This document shows, piece after piece, positions 49,901 to 62,056 of a stretch of DNA of 64,000 bases. A program made the position numbers and the translations under genes. Every line of letters starts with the position of its first letter. The first letter of the stretch is position 1. This DNA comes from Diprion similis (lineage: Eukaryota; Arthropoda; Insecta; Hymenoptera; Diprionidae): NCBI RefSeq assembly GCF_021155765.1, contig NC_060116.1, forward strand, positions 6,076,001 through 6,140,000, given 5' to 3'. A model generated the notes under the pieces. That model did no database searches. It was given only the letters and a program-made list of their open reading frames with translations, and was not told where the DNA came from.

Positions 49901-52900
49901 TTGAGCCGAAAATTTCTGGTCTCCGAATTGATTCGTATGACCGTTTCTTGGCGAATTGGGACCCCAGGAACCCAAAAAACACATCAAAAAAAGCGTAGGA
50001 CCAACGGCAGAGAAATGACGATGAAAATCTGCAGTTTTTTGGCTGTAACTTTTGATCCGTTGCTCGCAGCGTATTGGGACTGCGCTCAATCGATTTCTCT
50101 CGCAAAATTACGTCGGAATAGTGCCCTAAAGAATTAATTGCAGCACTTTTCAAAGTCGTCGAAATTTTCGCCAAAAATCCAAAGGGGTTAGCCTTACTTT
50201 TTTTGCGATTTCTTAAGCCGAAAATTTCTGGTCTCCGAATTGATTCGTATGACCGTTTCTTAGCTAATTGGGACCCCAGGAACTCAAAAAACACATCAAA
50301 AAAAGCGTAGGACCAACGGCAGAGAAATGAGGATGAAAATCTGCAGTTTTTTGGCTGTAACTTTTGATCCGTTGCTCGCAGCGTATTGGGACTGCGCTCA
50401 ATCGATTTCTCTCCCAAAATTACGTCGGAATAGTGCCCTGAAGAATTATTTGCAGCACTTTTCAAAGTCGTCGAAATTTTCGCCAAAAATACAAAGGGGT
50501 TAGCCTTACTTTTTTTGCGATTTTTTGAGCCGAAAATTTCTGGTCTCCGAATTGATTTGTATGACCGTTTCTTGGCTAATTGAGACCCCAGGAACTCAAA
50601 AAACACATCAAAAAAAGCGTAGGACCAACGGCAGAAAAATGAGGATGAAAATCTGCAGTTTTTTGGCTGTAACTTTTGATTCGTTGCTCGCAGCGTATTG
50701 GGACTGCGCTCAATCGATTTCTCTCGCGAAATTACGTCGGAATAGTACCCTAAAGAATTATTTGCAGCACTTTTCAAAGTCGTCGAAATTTTCGCCAAAA
50801 ATCCAAAGTGGTTAGCCTTACTTTTTTTGCGATATTTTGAGCCGAAAATTTCTGGTCTCCGAATTGATTCGTATGACCGTTTCTTGGCTAATTGGGACCC
50901 CAGGAACTCAAAAAACACATCAAAAAAAGCGTAGGACCAACGGCAGAGAAATGACGATGAAAATCTGCAGTTTTTTGGCTGTAACTTTTGATCCGTTGCT
51001 CGCAGCGTATTGGGACTGCGCTCAATCGATTTCTTTCGCAAAATTACGTCGGAATAGTGCCCTAAAGAATTAATTGCAGCACTTTTCAAAGTCGTCAAAA
51101 TTTTCGCCAAAAATCCAAAGGGGTTAGCCTTACTTTTTTTGCGATTTCTTAAGCCGAAAATTTCTGGTCTCCGAATTGATTCGTATGACCGTTTCTTGGC
51201 TAATTGGGACCCCAGGAACTCAAAAAACACATCAAAAAAAGCGTAGGACCAACGGCAGAGAAATGACGATGAAGATCTGCAGTTTTTAGGCTGTAACTTT
51301 TGATCCGTTGCTCGCAGCGTATTGGGACTGCGCTCAATCGATTTCTCTCGCAAAATTACGTCGGAATAGAGCCCTAAAGAATTAATTGCAGCACTTTTCA
51401 AAGTCGTCGAAATTTTCGCCAAAAATCCAAAGGGGTTAGCCTTACTTTTTTTGCGATTTTTTGAGTCGAAAATTTCTGGTCTCCGAATTGAATCGTATGA
51501 CCGTTTCTTGGCTAATTGGGACCCCAGGAACTCAAAAAACACATCAAAAAAAGCGTAGGACCAACGGCAGAGAAATGAGGATGAAAATCTGCAGTTTTTT
51601 GGCTGTAACTTTTGATCCGTTGCTCGCAGCGTATTGGGACTGCGCTCAATCGATTTCTCTCGCAAAATTACGTCGGAATAGTGCCCTAAAGAATTAATTG
51701 CAGCACTTTTCAAAGTCGTCGAAATTTTCGCCAAAAATCCAAAGGGGTTAGCCTTACTTTTTTTGCGATTTTTTGAGCCGAAAATTTCTGGTCTCCGAAT
51801 TGATTCGTATGACCGTTTCTTGGCTAATTGGGACCCCAGGAACTCAAAAAACACATCAAAAAAAGCGTAGGACCAACGGCAGAAAAATGAGGATGAAAAT
51901 CTGCAGTTTTTTGGCTGTAACTTTTGATCCGTTGCTCGCAGCGTATTGGGACTGCGCTCAATCGATTTCTCTCGCGAAATTACGTCGGAATAGTGCCCTA
52001 AAGAATTATTTGCAGCACTTTTCAAAGTCGTCGAAATTTTCGCCAAAAATCCAAAGGGGTTAGCCTTACTTTTTTTGCGATTTTTTGAGCTGAAAATTTC
52101 TGGTCTCCGAATTGATTCGTATGACCGTTTCTTGGCTAATTGGGACCCCAGGAACTCAAAAAACACATCAAAAAAAGCGTAGGACCAACGGCAGAGAAAT
52201 GACGATGAAAATCTGCAGTTTTTAGGCTGTAACTTTTGATCCGTTGCTCGCAGCGTATTGGGACTGCGCTCAATCGATTTCTCTCGTAAAATTACGTCGG
52301 AATAGTGCCCTAAAGAATTAATTGCAGCCTTTTTCAAAGTCGTCGAAATTTTCGCCAAAAATCCAAAGGGGTTAGCCTTACTTTTTTTGCGATTTTTTGA
52401 GCCGAAAATTTCTGGTCTCCGAATTGATTCGTATGACCGTTTCTCGGCTAATTGGGACCCCAGGAACTCAAAAAACACATCAAAAAAAGCGTAGGACCAA
52501 CGGCAGAGAAATGAGGATGAAAATCTGCAGTTTTTTGGCTGTAACTTTTGATCCGTTGCTCGCAGCGTATTGGGACTGCGCTCAATCGATTTCTCTCGCA
52601 AAATCACGTCGGAATAGTGCATTAAAGAATTATTTGCAGCACTTTTCAAAGTCGTCGAAATTTTCGCCAAAAATCCAAAGGGGTTAGCCTTACTTTTTTT
52701 GCGATTTTTTGAGCCGAAAATTTCTGGTCTCCGAATTGATTCGTATGACCGTTTCTTGGCTAATTGGGACCCCAGGAACTCAAAAAACACATCAAAAAAA
52801 GCGTAGGACCAACGGCAGAGAAATGACGATGAAAATCTGCAGTTTTTTGGCTGTAACTTTTGATCCGTTGCTCGCAGCGAATTGGGACTGCGCTCAATCG

Positions 52901-55900
52901 ATTTCTCTCGCAAAATCACGTCGGAATAGTGCCCTAAAGAATTAATTGCAGCACTTTTCAAAGTCGTCGAAATTTTCGCCAAAAATCCAAAGGGGTTAGC
53001 CTTACTTTTTTTGCGATTTTTTAAGCCGAAAATTTCTGGTCTCCTAATTGATTCGTATGACCGTTTCTTGGCTAATTGGGACCCCAGGAACTCAAAAAAC
53101 ACATCAAAAAAAGCGTAGGACCAACGGCAGAGAAATGACGATGAAAATCTGCAGTTTTTAGGCTGTAACTTTTGATCCGTTGCTCGCAGCGTATTGGGAC
53201 TGCGCTCAATCGATTTCTCTCGCAAATTTACGTCGGAATAGTGCCCTAAAGAATTATTTGCAGCACTTTTCAAAGTCGTCGAAATTTTCGCCAAAAATCC
53301 AAAGGGGTTAGCCTTACTTTTTTTGCGATTTTTTGAGCCGAAAATTTCTGGTCTCCGAATTGATTCGTATGACCGTTTCTTGGCTAATTGGGACCCCAGG
53401 AACTCAAAAAACACATCAAAAAAAGCGTAGGACCAACGGCAGAGAAATGACGATGAAAATCTGCAGTTTTTTGGCTGTAACTTTTGATCCGTTGCTCGCA
53501 GCGAATTGGGACTGCGCTCAATCGAATTCTCTCGCAAAATTACGTCGGAATAGTGCCCTAAAGAATTAATTGCAGCACTTTTCGAAGTCGTCGAAATTTT
53601 CGCCAAAAATCCAAAGGGGTTAGCCTTACTTTTTTTGCGATTTTTTAAGCCGGAAATTTCTGGTCTCCTAATTGATTCGTATGACCGTTTCTTGGCTAAT
53701 TGGGACCCCAGGAACTCAAAAAACACATCAAAAAAAGCGTAGGACCAACGGCAGAGAAATGACGATGAAAATCTGCAGTTTTTAGGCTGTAACTTTTGAT
53801 CCGTTGCTCGCAGCGTATTGGGACTGCGCTCAATCGATTTCTCTCGCAAAATTACGTCGGAATAGTGCCCTAAAGAATTAATTGCAGCACTTTTCAAAGT
53901 CGTCGAAATTTTCGCCAAAAATCCAAAGGGGTTAGCCTTACTTTTTTTGGGATTTTTTGTGCCGAAAATTTCTGGTCTCCGAATTGATTCGTATGACCGT
54001 TTCTTGGCTAATTGGGACCCCAGGAACTCAAAAAACACATCAAAAAAAGCGTAGGACCAACGGCAGAGAAATGACGATGAAAATCTGCAGTTTTTTGGCT
54101 GTAACTTTTGATCCGTTGCTCGCAGCGTATTGGGACTGCGCTCAATCGATTTCTCTCGCAAAATTACGTCGGAATAGTGCCCTAAAGAATTAATTGCAGC
54201 ACTTTTCAAAGTCGTCAAAATTTTCGCCAAAAATCCAAAGGGGTTAGCCTTACTTTTTTTGCGATTTCTTAAGCCGAAAATTTCTGGTCTCCGAATTGAT
54301 TCGTATGACCGTTTCTTGGCTAATTGGGACCCCAGGAACTCAAAAAACACATCAAAAAAAGCGTAGGACCAACAGCAGAGAAATGACGATGAAAATCTGC
54401 AGTTTTTAGGCTGTAACTTTTGATCCGTTGCTCGCAGCGTATTGAGACTGCGCTCAATCGATTTCTCTCGCAAAATTACGTCGGAATAGTGCCCTAAAGA
54501 ATTAATTGCAGCACTTTTCAAAGTCGTCGAAATTTTCGCCAAAAATCCAAAGGGGTTAGCCTTACTTTTTTTGCGATTTCTTAAGCCGAAAATTTCTGGT
54601 CTCCGAATTGATTCGTATGACCGTTTCTTAGCTAATTGGGACCCCAGGAACTCAAAAAACACATCAAAAAAAGCGTAGGACCAACGGCAGAGAAATGAGG
54701 ATGAAAATCTGCAGTTTTTTGGCTGTAACTTTTGATCCGTTGCTCGCAGCGTATTGGGACTGCGCTCAATCGATTTCTCTCCCAAAATTACGTCGGAATA
54801 GTGCCCTGAAGAATTATTTGCAGCACTTTTCAAAGTCGTCGAAATTTTCGCCAAAAATACAAAGGGGTTAGCCTTACTTTTTTTGCGATTTTTTGAGCCG
54901 AAAATTTCTGGTCTCCGAATTGATTTGTATGACCGTTTCTTGGCTAATTGAGACCCCAGGAACTCAAAAAACACATCAAAAAAAGCGTAGGACCAACGGC
55001 AGAAAAATGAGGATGAAAATCTGCAGTTTTTTGGCTGTAACTTTTGATTCGTTGCTCGCAGCGTATTGGGACTGCGCTCAATCGATTTCTCTCGCGAAAT
55101 TACGTCGGAATAGTGCCCTAAAGAATTATTTGCAGCACTTTTCAAAGTCGTCGAAATTTTCGCCAAAAATCCAAAGTGGTTAGCCTTACTTTTTTTGCGA
55201 TATTTTGAGCCGAAAATTTCTGGTCTCCGAATTGATTCGTATGACCGTTTCTTGGCTAATTGGGACCCCAGGAACTCAAAAAACACATCAAAAAAAGCGT
55301 AGGACCAACGGCAGAGAAATGACGATGAAAATCTGCAGTTTTTTGGCTGTAACTTTTGATCCGTTGCTCGCAGCGTATTGGGACTGCGCTCAATCGATTT
55401 CTCTCGCAAAATTACGTCGGAATAGTGCCCTAAAGAATTAATTGCAGCACTTTTCAAAGTCGTCAAAATTTTCGCCAAAAATCCAAAGGGGTTAGCCTTA
55501 CTTTTTTTGCGATTTCTTAAGCCGAAAATTTCTGGTCTCCGAATTGATTCGTATGACCGTTTCTTGGCTAATTGGGACCCCAGGAACTCAAAAAACACAT
55601 CAAAAAAAGCGTAGGACCAACGGCAGAGAAATGACGATGAAGATCTGCAGTTTTTAGGCTGTAACTTTTGATCCGTTGCTCGCAGCGTATTGGGACTGCG
55701 CTCAATCGATTTCTCTCGCAAAATTACGTCGGAATAGAGCCCTAAAGAATTAATTGCAGCACTTTTCAAAGTCGTCGAAATTTTCGCCAAAAATCCAAAG
55801 GGGTTAGCCTTACTTTTTTTGCGATTTTTTGAGTCGAAAATTTCTGGTCTCCGAATTGAATCGTATGACCGTTTCTTGGCTAATTGGGACCCCAGGAACT

Positions 55901-58560
55901 CAAAAAACACATCAAAAAAAGCGTAGGACCAACGGCAGAGAAATGAGGATGAAAATCTGCAGTTTTTTGGCTGTAACTTTTGATCCGTTGCTCGCAGCGT
56001 ATTGGGACTGCGCTCAATCGATTTCTCTCGCAAAATTACGTCGGAATAGTGCCCTAAAGAATTATTTGCAGCACTTTTCAAAGTCGTCGAAATTTTCGCC
56101 AAAAATCCAAAGGGGTTAGCCTTACTTTTTTTGCGATTTTTCGAGCCGAAAATTTCTGGTCTCCGAATTGATTCGTATGACCGTTTCTTGGCTAATTGGG
56201 ACCCCAGGAACTCAAAAAACACATCAAAAAAAGCGTAGGACCAACGGCAGAGAAATGACGATGAAAATCTGCAGTTTTTACGCTGTAACTTTTGATCCGT
56301 TGCTCGCAGCGTATTGGGACTGCGCTCAATCGATTTCTCTCGCAAAATTACGTCGGAATAGTGCCCTGAAGAATTAATTGCAGCACTTTTCAAAGTCGTC
56401 GAAATTTTCGCCAAAAATCCAAAGGGGTTAGCCTTACTTTTTTTGCGATTTTTTGAGCCGAAAATTTCTGGTCTCCGAATTGAATCGTATGACCGTTTCT
56501 TGGCTAATTGGGACCCCAGGAACTCAAAAAACACATCAAAAAAAGCGTAGGACCAACGGCAGAGAAATGAGGATGAAAATCTGCAGTTTTTTGGCTGTAA
56601 CTTTTGATCCGTTGCTCGCAGCGTATTGGGACTGCGCTCAATCGATTTCTCTCGCAAAATTACGTCGGAATAGTGCCCTGAAGAATTAATTGCAGCACTT
56701 TTCAAAGTCGTCGAAATTTTCGCCAAAAATCCAAAGGGGTTAGCCTTACTTTTTTTGCGATTTTTTGAGCCGAAAATTTCTGGTCTCCGAATTGAATCGT
56801 ATGACCGTTTCTTGGCTAATTGGGACCCCAGGAACTCAAAAAACACATCAAAAAAAGCGTAGGACCAACGGCAGAGAAATGAGGATGAAAATCTGCAGTT
56901 TTTTGGCTGTAACTTTTGATCCGTTGCTCGCAGCGTATTGGGACTGCGCTCAATCGATTTCTCTCGCAAAATTACGTCGGAATAGTGCCCTAAAGAATTA
57001 ATTGCAGCACTTTTCAAAGTCGTCGAAATTTTCGCCAAAAATCCAAAGGGGTTAGCCTTACTTTTTTTGCGATTTTTTGAGCCGAAAATTTCTGGTCTCC
57101 GAATTGATTCGTATGACCGTTTCTTGGCTAATTGGGACCCCAGGAACTCAAAAAACACATCAAAAAAAGCGTAGGACCAACGGCAGAGAAATGAGGATGA
57201 AAATCTGCAGTTTTTTGGCTGTAACTTTTGATCCGTTGCTCGCAGCGTATTGGGACTGCGCTCAATCGATTTCCCTCGCAAAATTACGTCGGAATAGTGC
57301 CCTAAAGAATTATTTGCAGCACTTTCCAAAGTCGTCGAAATTTTCGCCAAAAATCCAAAGGGGTTAGCCTCACTTTTTTTGCGATTTTTTAAGCCGAAAA
57401 TTTCTGGTCTCCGAATTGATTCGTATGACCGTTTCTTGGCTAATTGGGACCCCGGGAACTCGAAAAACACATCAAAAAAAGCGTAGGACCAACGGCAGAG
57501 AAATGACGATGAAAATCTGCAGCTTTTAGGCTGTAACTTTTGATCCGTTGCTCGCAGCGTATTGGGACTGCGCTCAATCGATTTCTCTCGCAAAATTACG
57601 TCGGAATAGTGCCCTAAAGAATTAATTGCAGCACTTTTCAAAGTCGTCGAAATTTTCGCCAAAAATCCAAAGGGGTTAGCCTTACTTTTTTTGCGATTTT
57701 TTGAGCCGAAAATTTCTGGTCTCCGAATTGATTCGTATGACCGTTTCTTGGCTAATTGGGACCCCAGGAACTCAAAAAACACATCAAAAAAAGCGTAGGA
57801 CCAACGGCAGAGAAATGAGGATGAAAATCTGCAGTTTTTTGGCTGTAACTTTTGATCCGTTGCTCGCAGCGTATTGGGACTGTGCTCAATCGATTTCTCT
57901 CGCAAAATTACGTCGGAATAGTGCCCTAAAGAATTATTTGCAGCACTTCTCAAAGTCGTCGAAATTTTCGCCAAAAATCCAAAGGGGTTAGCCTTACTTT
58001 TTTTGCGATTTTTTGAGCCGAAAATTTCTGGTCTCCGAATTGATTCGTATGACCGTTTCTTGGCTAATTGGGACCCCAGGAACTCAAAAAACACATCAAA
58101 AAAAGCGTAGGACCAACGGCAGAGAAATGAGGATGAAAATCTGCAGTTTTTTGGCTGTAACTTTTGATCCGTTGCTCGCAGCGTATTGGGACTGCGCTCA
58201 ATCGATTTCTCTCGCAAAATCACGTCGGAATAGTGCCCTAAAGAATTATTTGCAGCACTTCTCAAAGTCGTCGAAATTTTCGCCAAAAATCCAAAGGGGT
58301 TAGCCTTACTTTTTTTGCGATTTCTGGAGCCGAAAATTTCTGGTCTCCGAATTGATTTGTATGACCGTTTCTTGGCTAATTGGGACCCCAGGAACTCAAA
58401 AAACACATTAACAAAGGCGTAGGACCAACAGCAGAGAAATGACGATGAAAATCTGCAGTTTTTTGGCTGTAACTTTTGATCCGTTGTTCGCAGCGTATTG
58501 GGACTGCGCTCAATCGATGTCTCTCGCTAAATTACGTCGGAATAGTGCCCGAAAGAATTT
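43900..58560. repeat. Higher-order repeat domain B of the satellite (7-mer and 14-mer duplications)
   Basis: A different set of diagnostic variants marks this part. AATAGTGCATTAAAG occurs at about 44.5, 46.69 and 52.62 kb, intervals of 7 and 19 monomers. CAATCGAATTCTCTCG occurs at about 45.41, 47.59 and 53.52 kb with the same intervals. TTGATTTGTATGACC with AATTGAGACC recurs at about 50.55 and 54.92 kb, 14 monomers apart. GGGATTTTTTGTGCC recurs at 47.71 and 53.95 kb, 20 monomers apart, so one monomer was gained or lost between duplicates. The domain A stop variant is nearly absent (one copy near 48.88 kb). Confidence 0.85.
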
Positions 58561-59560
58561 ATTGCAGCCTTTTTCGGAATTGTCGAAATTTCTGACAAAA
58601 ATGCAAAGGGGTTAGCCTTAGTTTTTTCTTGATTTTCGGAGCTGAAAATTTCGCGTTTCCGAATCGATCGGTATGACCCTTTCTAGAGTAATTCGACCAC
58701 CAGGAACTCAGAAAACACATGAAAAAGAGCGTCGGATCAACAGCAGAGAAATGAGAATGAGAATAAGCAGTTTTTGGCCTGTCACTTTGAAGGCGTTGCT
58801 CGCAGCGTATGGAGACTGCGCCTAATCGTTTTCTCCCGCAAAATTACGTCAGATTAGTGCCTCAACGAATTAATTGCAGCACTTTTAGAACTTGTTGCAA
58901 ATTTCACAAAAAATACGAAGGGATTAGCCTCGCAGTTTTTTTGAGCGGAAAATTGTCAGTCTTAGAATCGATTCGTAAGACCCCTTTTGCATCAATTGTA
59001 CTCTTAGGAATGCAGAGAACGCTGCGAAAAGTGCGTGGGACGAACGGCAAAGAAAGTGCGAGGGCAAGACCAGCAGCAGAAAACGACGAAAGCGATTCTA
59101 CCTTTTTCGGCTGTAACTTTCGATGCGTTGCTCGCAGCGTATTCTGACTGCACTTAATCATGTTTTCTCGCAAAAATACGTCGGAATAGACCTCCAACAA
59201 AGGGATTCTGGCACTTTTCAAAATGGTCAAAAATTTGCTAAAAAACCAATGGGGTTAGCCTTGCCGTTTCTTTGAGCGGAATATCTTCCTTCTTAAAATC
59301 GTTTCGTATGACCCTTTTCAGATTATCTTGTAGTACCTCTAGGAACGCAGAAAACGTAACAAAAATTGCGTGCCTCGAACCGCAAAGTAATTGCGAAGGA
59401 ACGACAAGCAGCAGCAAAATGACGAAACGAAGTCTTCTGTTAACGTCTGCAATTTATTTTCTAGCGTTTCTGGACTACTCGCCAATAAATTCTTTTCTCA
59501 AAATTACGTCGAAAGAGTGCATCAATACCCCGCAAACCAGTTTTCCAGTTCACCTGATTA
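58561..59560. repeat. Right flank: decayed copies of the 312-bp satellite
   Basis: After 58.56 kb identity drops abruptly. Anchors continue at 58796 (exactly 312 after the last core copy) and 59128 (332 later). A last remnant (CTCAAAATTACGTCGAAAGAGTGC) ends near 59.52 kb. Beyond that no satellite similarity is seen. Confidence 0.88.
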
Positions 59561-61296
59561 TCTATTTATTCTAAACTATATTGCGAAGAGTGCTTAGCTC
59601 GTATAGAGAAAGAGGGTGAGATAGGAGCAGGAAGAGGACGAGAGAGGGTTGAGAATAACGAATTTCCGGGTTTGTTGGTCAATATTGTTGTGTATTTTGT
59701 GACAAGGGCTGACTTAAAACTACGCTACAAGAGCACGGTGCTACCTAGTGATCGGTTAAGCGCCGACTGATAATGTTTTTTATTCTAATCTCATGTCAGT
59801 GTATGTGTGAGTACTTCTTCATACTGTGTGACTCAAGCGAGAGTTCCAGCCCGATTGATCACTCTGCGCTGTTTTTCGCCAAGCGAGACCTGCTTTATTC
59901 GCTTATATTCGCTTAAAAATTCTAATTTTGCAAGGATGTGTAGTAAAAAAAAAACAAAATTAATTACCATAATCAGCTTAACTTACAGCGGTAAAAACAC
60001 TCACAGTAACGTGCGTTATTCTAAAGAGGACAAAGGGACTCTCAGGAAATCGTCATACATATTAATAAATCATTAGATAATAGATCAAACATCAAAATAG
60101 GACCTCAAATCACTTTTGAAAGAATAGATTTATCGTAAAATGACAAGAGACCTTTTTTGTAGAACGTTCAATTTCCTACAAAAACATGTTTATGAATTTT
60201 CTGTACGACGCGTCGTTATCTAGTTATAAAAATCGCGAGGAGCAAGAACCATTTTTGCCATGTTAAAAGTAGAAAATCGCGATGAGGCACTTCTTAGCAT
60301 TAAAATTAAGAGCTCCAATTTTAACAGGCGCCTTTTTTCGGTATCCTGAACAATATTTTCAGTGTATTTTTCAAAAAAAAAAAAACAGTCAATTTTTTTG
60401 ATACAGTCTAATATGTATACGCGCCAACCTCTGCTGCAGCAAACGAAACCCAATCTCATCAACCGCGCGAAACTCATACGGGCTTCCAGAGATATTCACA
60501 GAACTCAGAACGTTCAACGACAAGCGGCCCGGTCCCAACCGAGTGAGGGGCCAGAGCGCGCAAGGGCCATAGACTCAAATCCCGCCCACTTTTCCCTTTG
60601 GCCGCCTAGCTTGAGTCGCGCGGGAAGCCAAAGATCCCGCGCGAGCTGGGTAGGCAACGTCCTGCCCGAAAATCGCAACATATTTAAACTATCCTCCACT
60701 CTACGGATTTTAATCATCTAATCTACTATGTTTCCCCAAACTTTGTCGTGAGAACAAGGGCTGCTTTAATTCGGGATCGCTAAATTAAATTGAAAAGTAA
60801 TTTTTATAAACTAATAGCTTGAAACTCTTATTTGCGCTCGAAATTGACATGAAATGAAATCTAAATTTAAAGATAGACTCTACTTACATGAGAACTGCTT
60901 CATAGCAAATGTGACGGACAAAAAACTATCCCCACCTTCTCTACCTGGTTCACGGTCGAGTTGGCTATTTAATTGTTGTTATCTCTCTGTTGCCCACTCC
61001 CGATCAGATGTGTGAAGACGCTATATATTTACTCGTATTATCAGTTTAATAGCGTCAAAAGTCACACGTTACAGTGCGTGTTCTGCGTTTCGATTTTATA
61101 ACTCCTCGCTCAAGAATCAAGACATTCTAGTACATTGTGGCGTATTATAAAGCTTGTGTTTGAGACCTGTATACGCTAGATAATAATTTTCAATTACAAA
61201 ATAAAAGAGTGTTTCGACAAGGTAGAAAATTGGTATTAATTATGACATTTGGGACTATGACTCCCTAAATTATGAACGAGTTGAGTCAGTAAAGGA
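59561..61296. other. Non-coding spacer between satellite and second P450, with a GC-rich block
   Basis: No gene is recognised. At about 60.5-60.68 kb a GC- and CpG-rich block stands out from AT-rich surroundings. It contains a perfect 10-bp inverted repeat (TCGCGCGGGA at 60616-60625, TCCCGCGCGA at 60635-60644) and several CCCGC/GCGGGA motifs of E2F-like type. A perfect 12-bp palindrome ACGACGCGTCGT lies at 60205-60216. An open frame at 60362-60721 crosses the GC-rich block but shows no domain. Confidence 0.45.
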
Positions 61297-61530
61297 TAAG
61301 GTAAGTGTACGAGTTATCGACTCTGTCCCAATTATTGACCTTTTTTTATTGTATCTGTTTAATTCTTAATTCTAAAATTACCAAAAAATAAATGTGTAAT
61401 GTTTAACCCTCTAACAAATGGTTTTTGTCGTCGAGAAATTTACAATGTCTGGCATCAATATTAAATTCTGGAAAATAAGACTGGTCAATAATTGGGTCTA
61501 AACATATCAATAATTTGTACACTTACCTTA
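61297..61530. mobile_element. Small MITE with terminal inverted repeats
   Basis: TAAGGTAAGTGTAC at 61297-61310 is mirrored perfectly by GTACACTTACCTTA at 61517-61530. A second perfect inner pair, CCCAATTATTGACC (61327-61340) and GGTCAATAATTGGG (61483-61496), gives discontinuous arms of about 45 bp. A TA at each edge could be a target-site duplication of Tc1/mariner type, making the element AGGTAAG...CTTACCT. It has no coding capacity. Confidence 0.8.
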
Positions 61531-61969
61531 GTTCCTTGAAGGCCTAACTCTGATTGGAGGCCTCATGTAGGCCGTCCCATTCTGGTAGAATCTGGCCAGA
61601 TGCGGAGCCCCAGCTAATAAGTATAAATTATAATCCTTAGCAACGAGTCGCTTATACTCGTAATCTTTACGTAGAGCACGCCAAGTTTACGTAATCTATC
61701 TATATATCTACAGTGATACTCAGCGAGTCAAACACTATTACGTATTCGGATAGTTAAATGAACTGATTTCTAATTTCTTAATTGACCTGCAGTTTGTGCA
61801 GCTGTGAAGGGTTAAAACGCACTAATATTAATTGTTGACTTTGGTCTAAATTAATTATAAATACATAATTAAAAATTCAACGTGATTAGATAATTTTCAA
61901 ATCAAGCACCATATCCGATAATTAAATTGATTCCCATTTCACACGATACTAAGAGGGCGTGACTTTCTG

Positions 61970-61976
61970 TATATAA
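61970..61976 (+). promoter_or_regulatory. Candidate TATA box of the second P450 gene
   Basis: TATATAA 81 bases before the ATG at 62057, at a plausible distance for a start near 62000 and a 5' UTR of about 55 bases. The first P450 has no comparable TATA, so the two paralogues may be controlled differently. Confidence 0.45.
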
Positions 61977-62056
61977 TCTAAAAGTACTGTGTGGAGTGAT
62001 ATAAGCGAGTGAAGCAGTGAATGTTGAAGCTGAAGAGTGGATAACACGGAATCGTC

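Larger units (their letters stand above)
24455..58560. repeat. Core satellite array: 110 tandem 312-bp monomers
   Basis: The anchor CCGTTG(C/T)TCGCAG first occurs with TTG at 24477 and last at 58484. That distance of 34007 bases equals 109 periods of 312 minus one, so 110 copies show a net length change of one base. The loss is a T in the T7 run near 27735. All copies face the same way and differ by scattered substitutions. Shared variants recur at multiples of 312, giving higher-order structure (entries below). Each monomer has two T/A-rich arms in inverted orientation, for example 24921-24946 and 25012-25040. One minus-strand frame has no stop and 312 is divisible by three, so frames of up to 3175 codons (48879-58406) appear. 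I do not call these genes: copies differ at many amino-acid-changing sites and there are no splice sites, domains or plausible starts. Confidence 0.97.

Noticed and set aside
24469..58406. Very long minus-strand open frames (743 to 3175 codons) and 78-96-codon plus-strand frames throughout the array
   Set aside because: They are copies of the same two monomer frames, kept open because 312 is divisible by three. No ATG-led start context, splice structure, domain or sign of amino-acid conservation is visible.
24455..58560. Tandem repetition as a CRISPR array
   Set aside because: Units are 312 bp, contiguous and without unique spacers, in a eukaryotic genome; no cas genes.
58809..59597. Short frames in the right satellite flank
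   Set aside because: They lie in decayed satellite copies and correspond to shifted remnants of monomer frames.
60362..60721. 119-codon frame across the GC-rich spacer block
   Set aside because: No domain, poor codon pattern and an opposing frame on the other strand; explained by GC-rich, stop-poor sequence.
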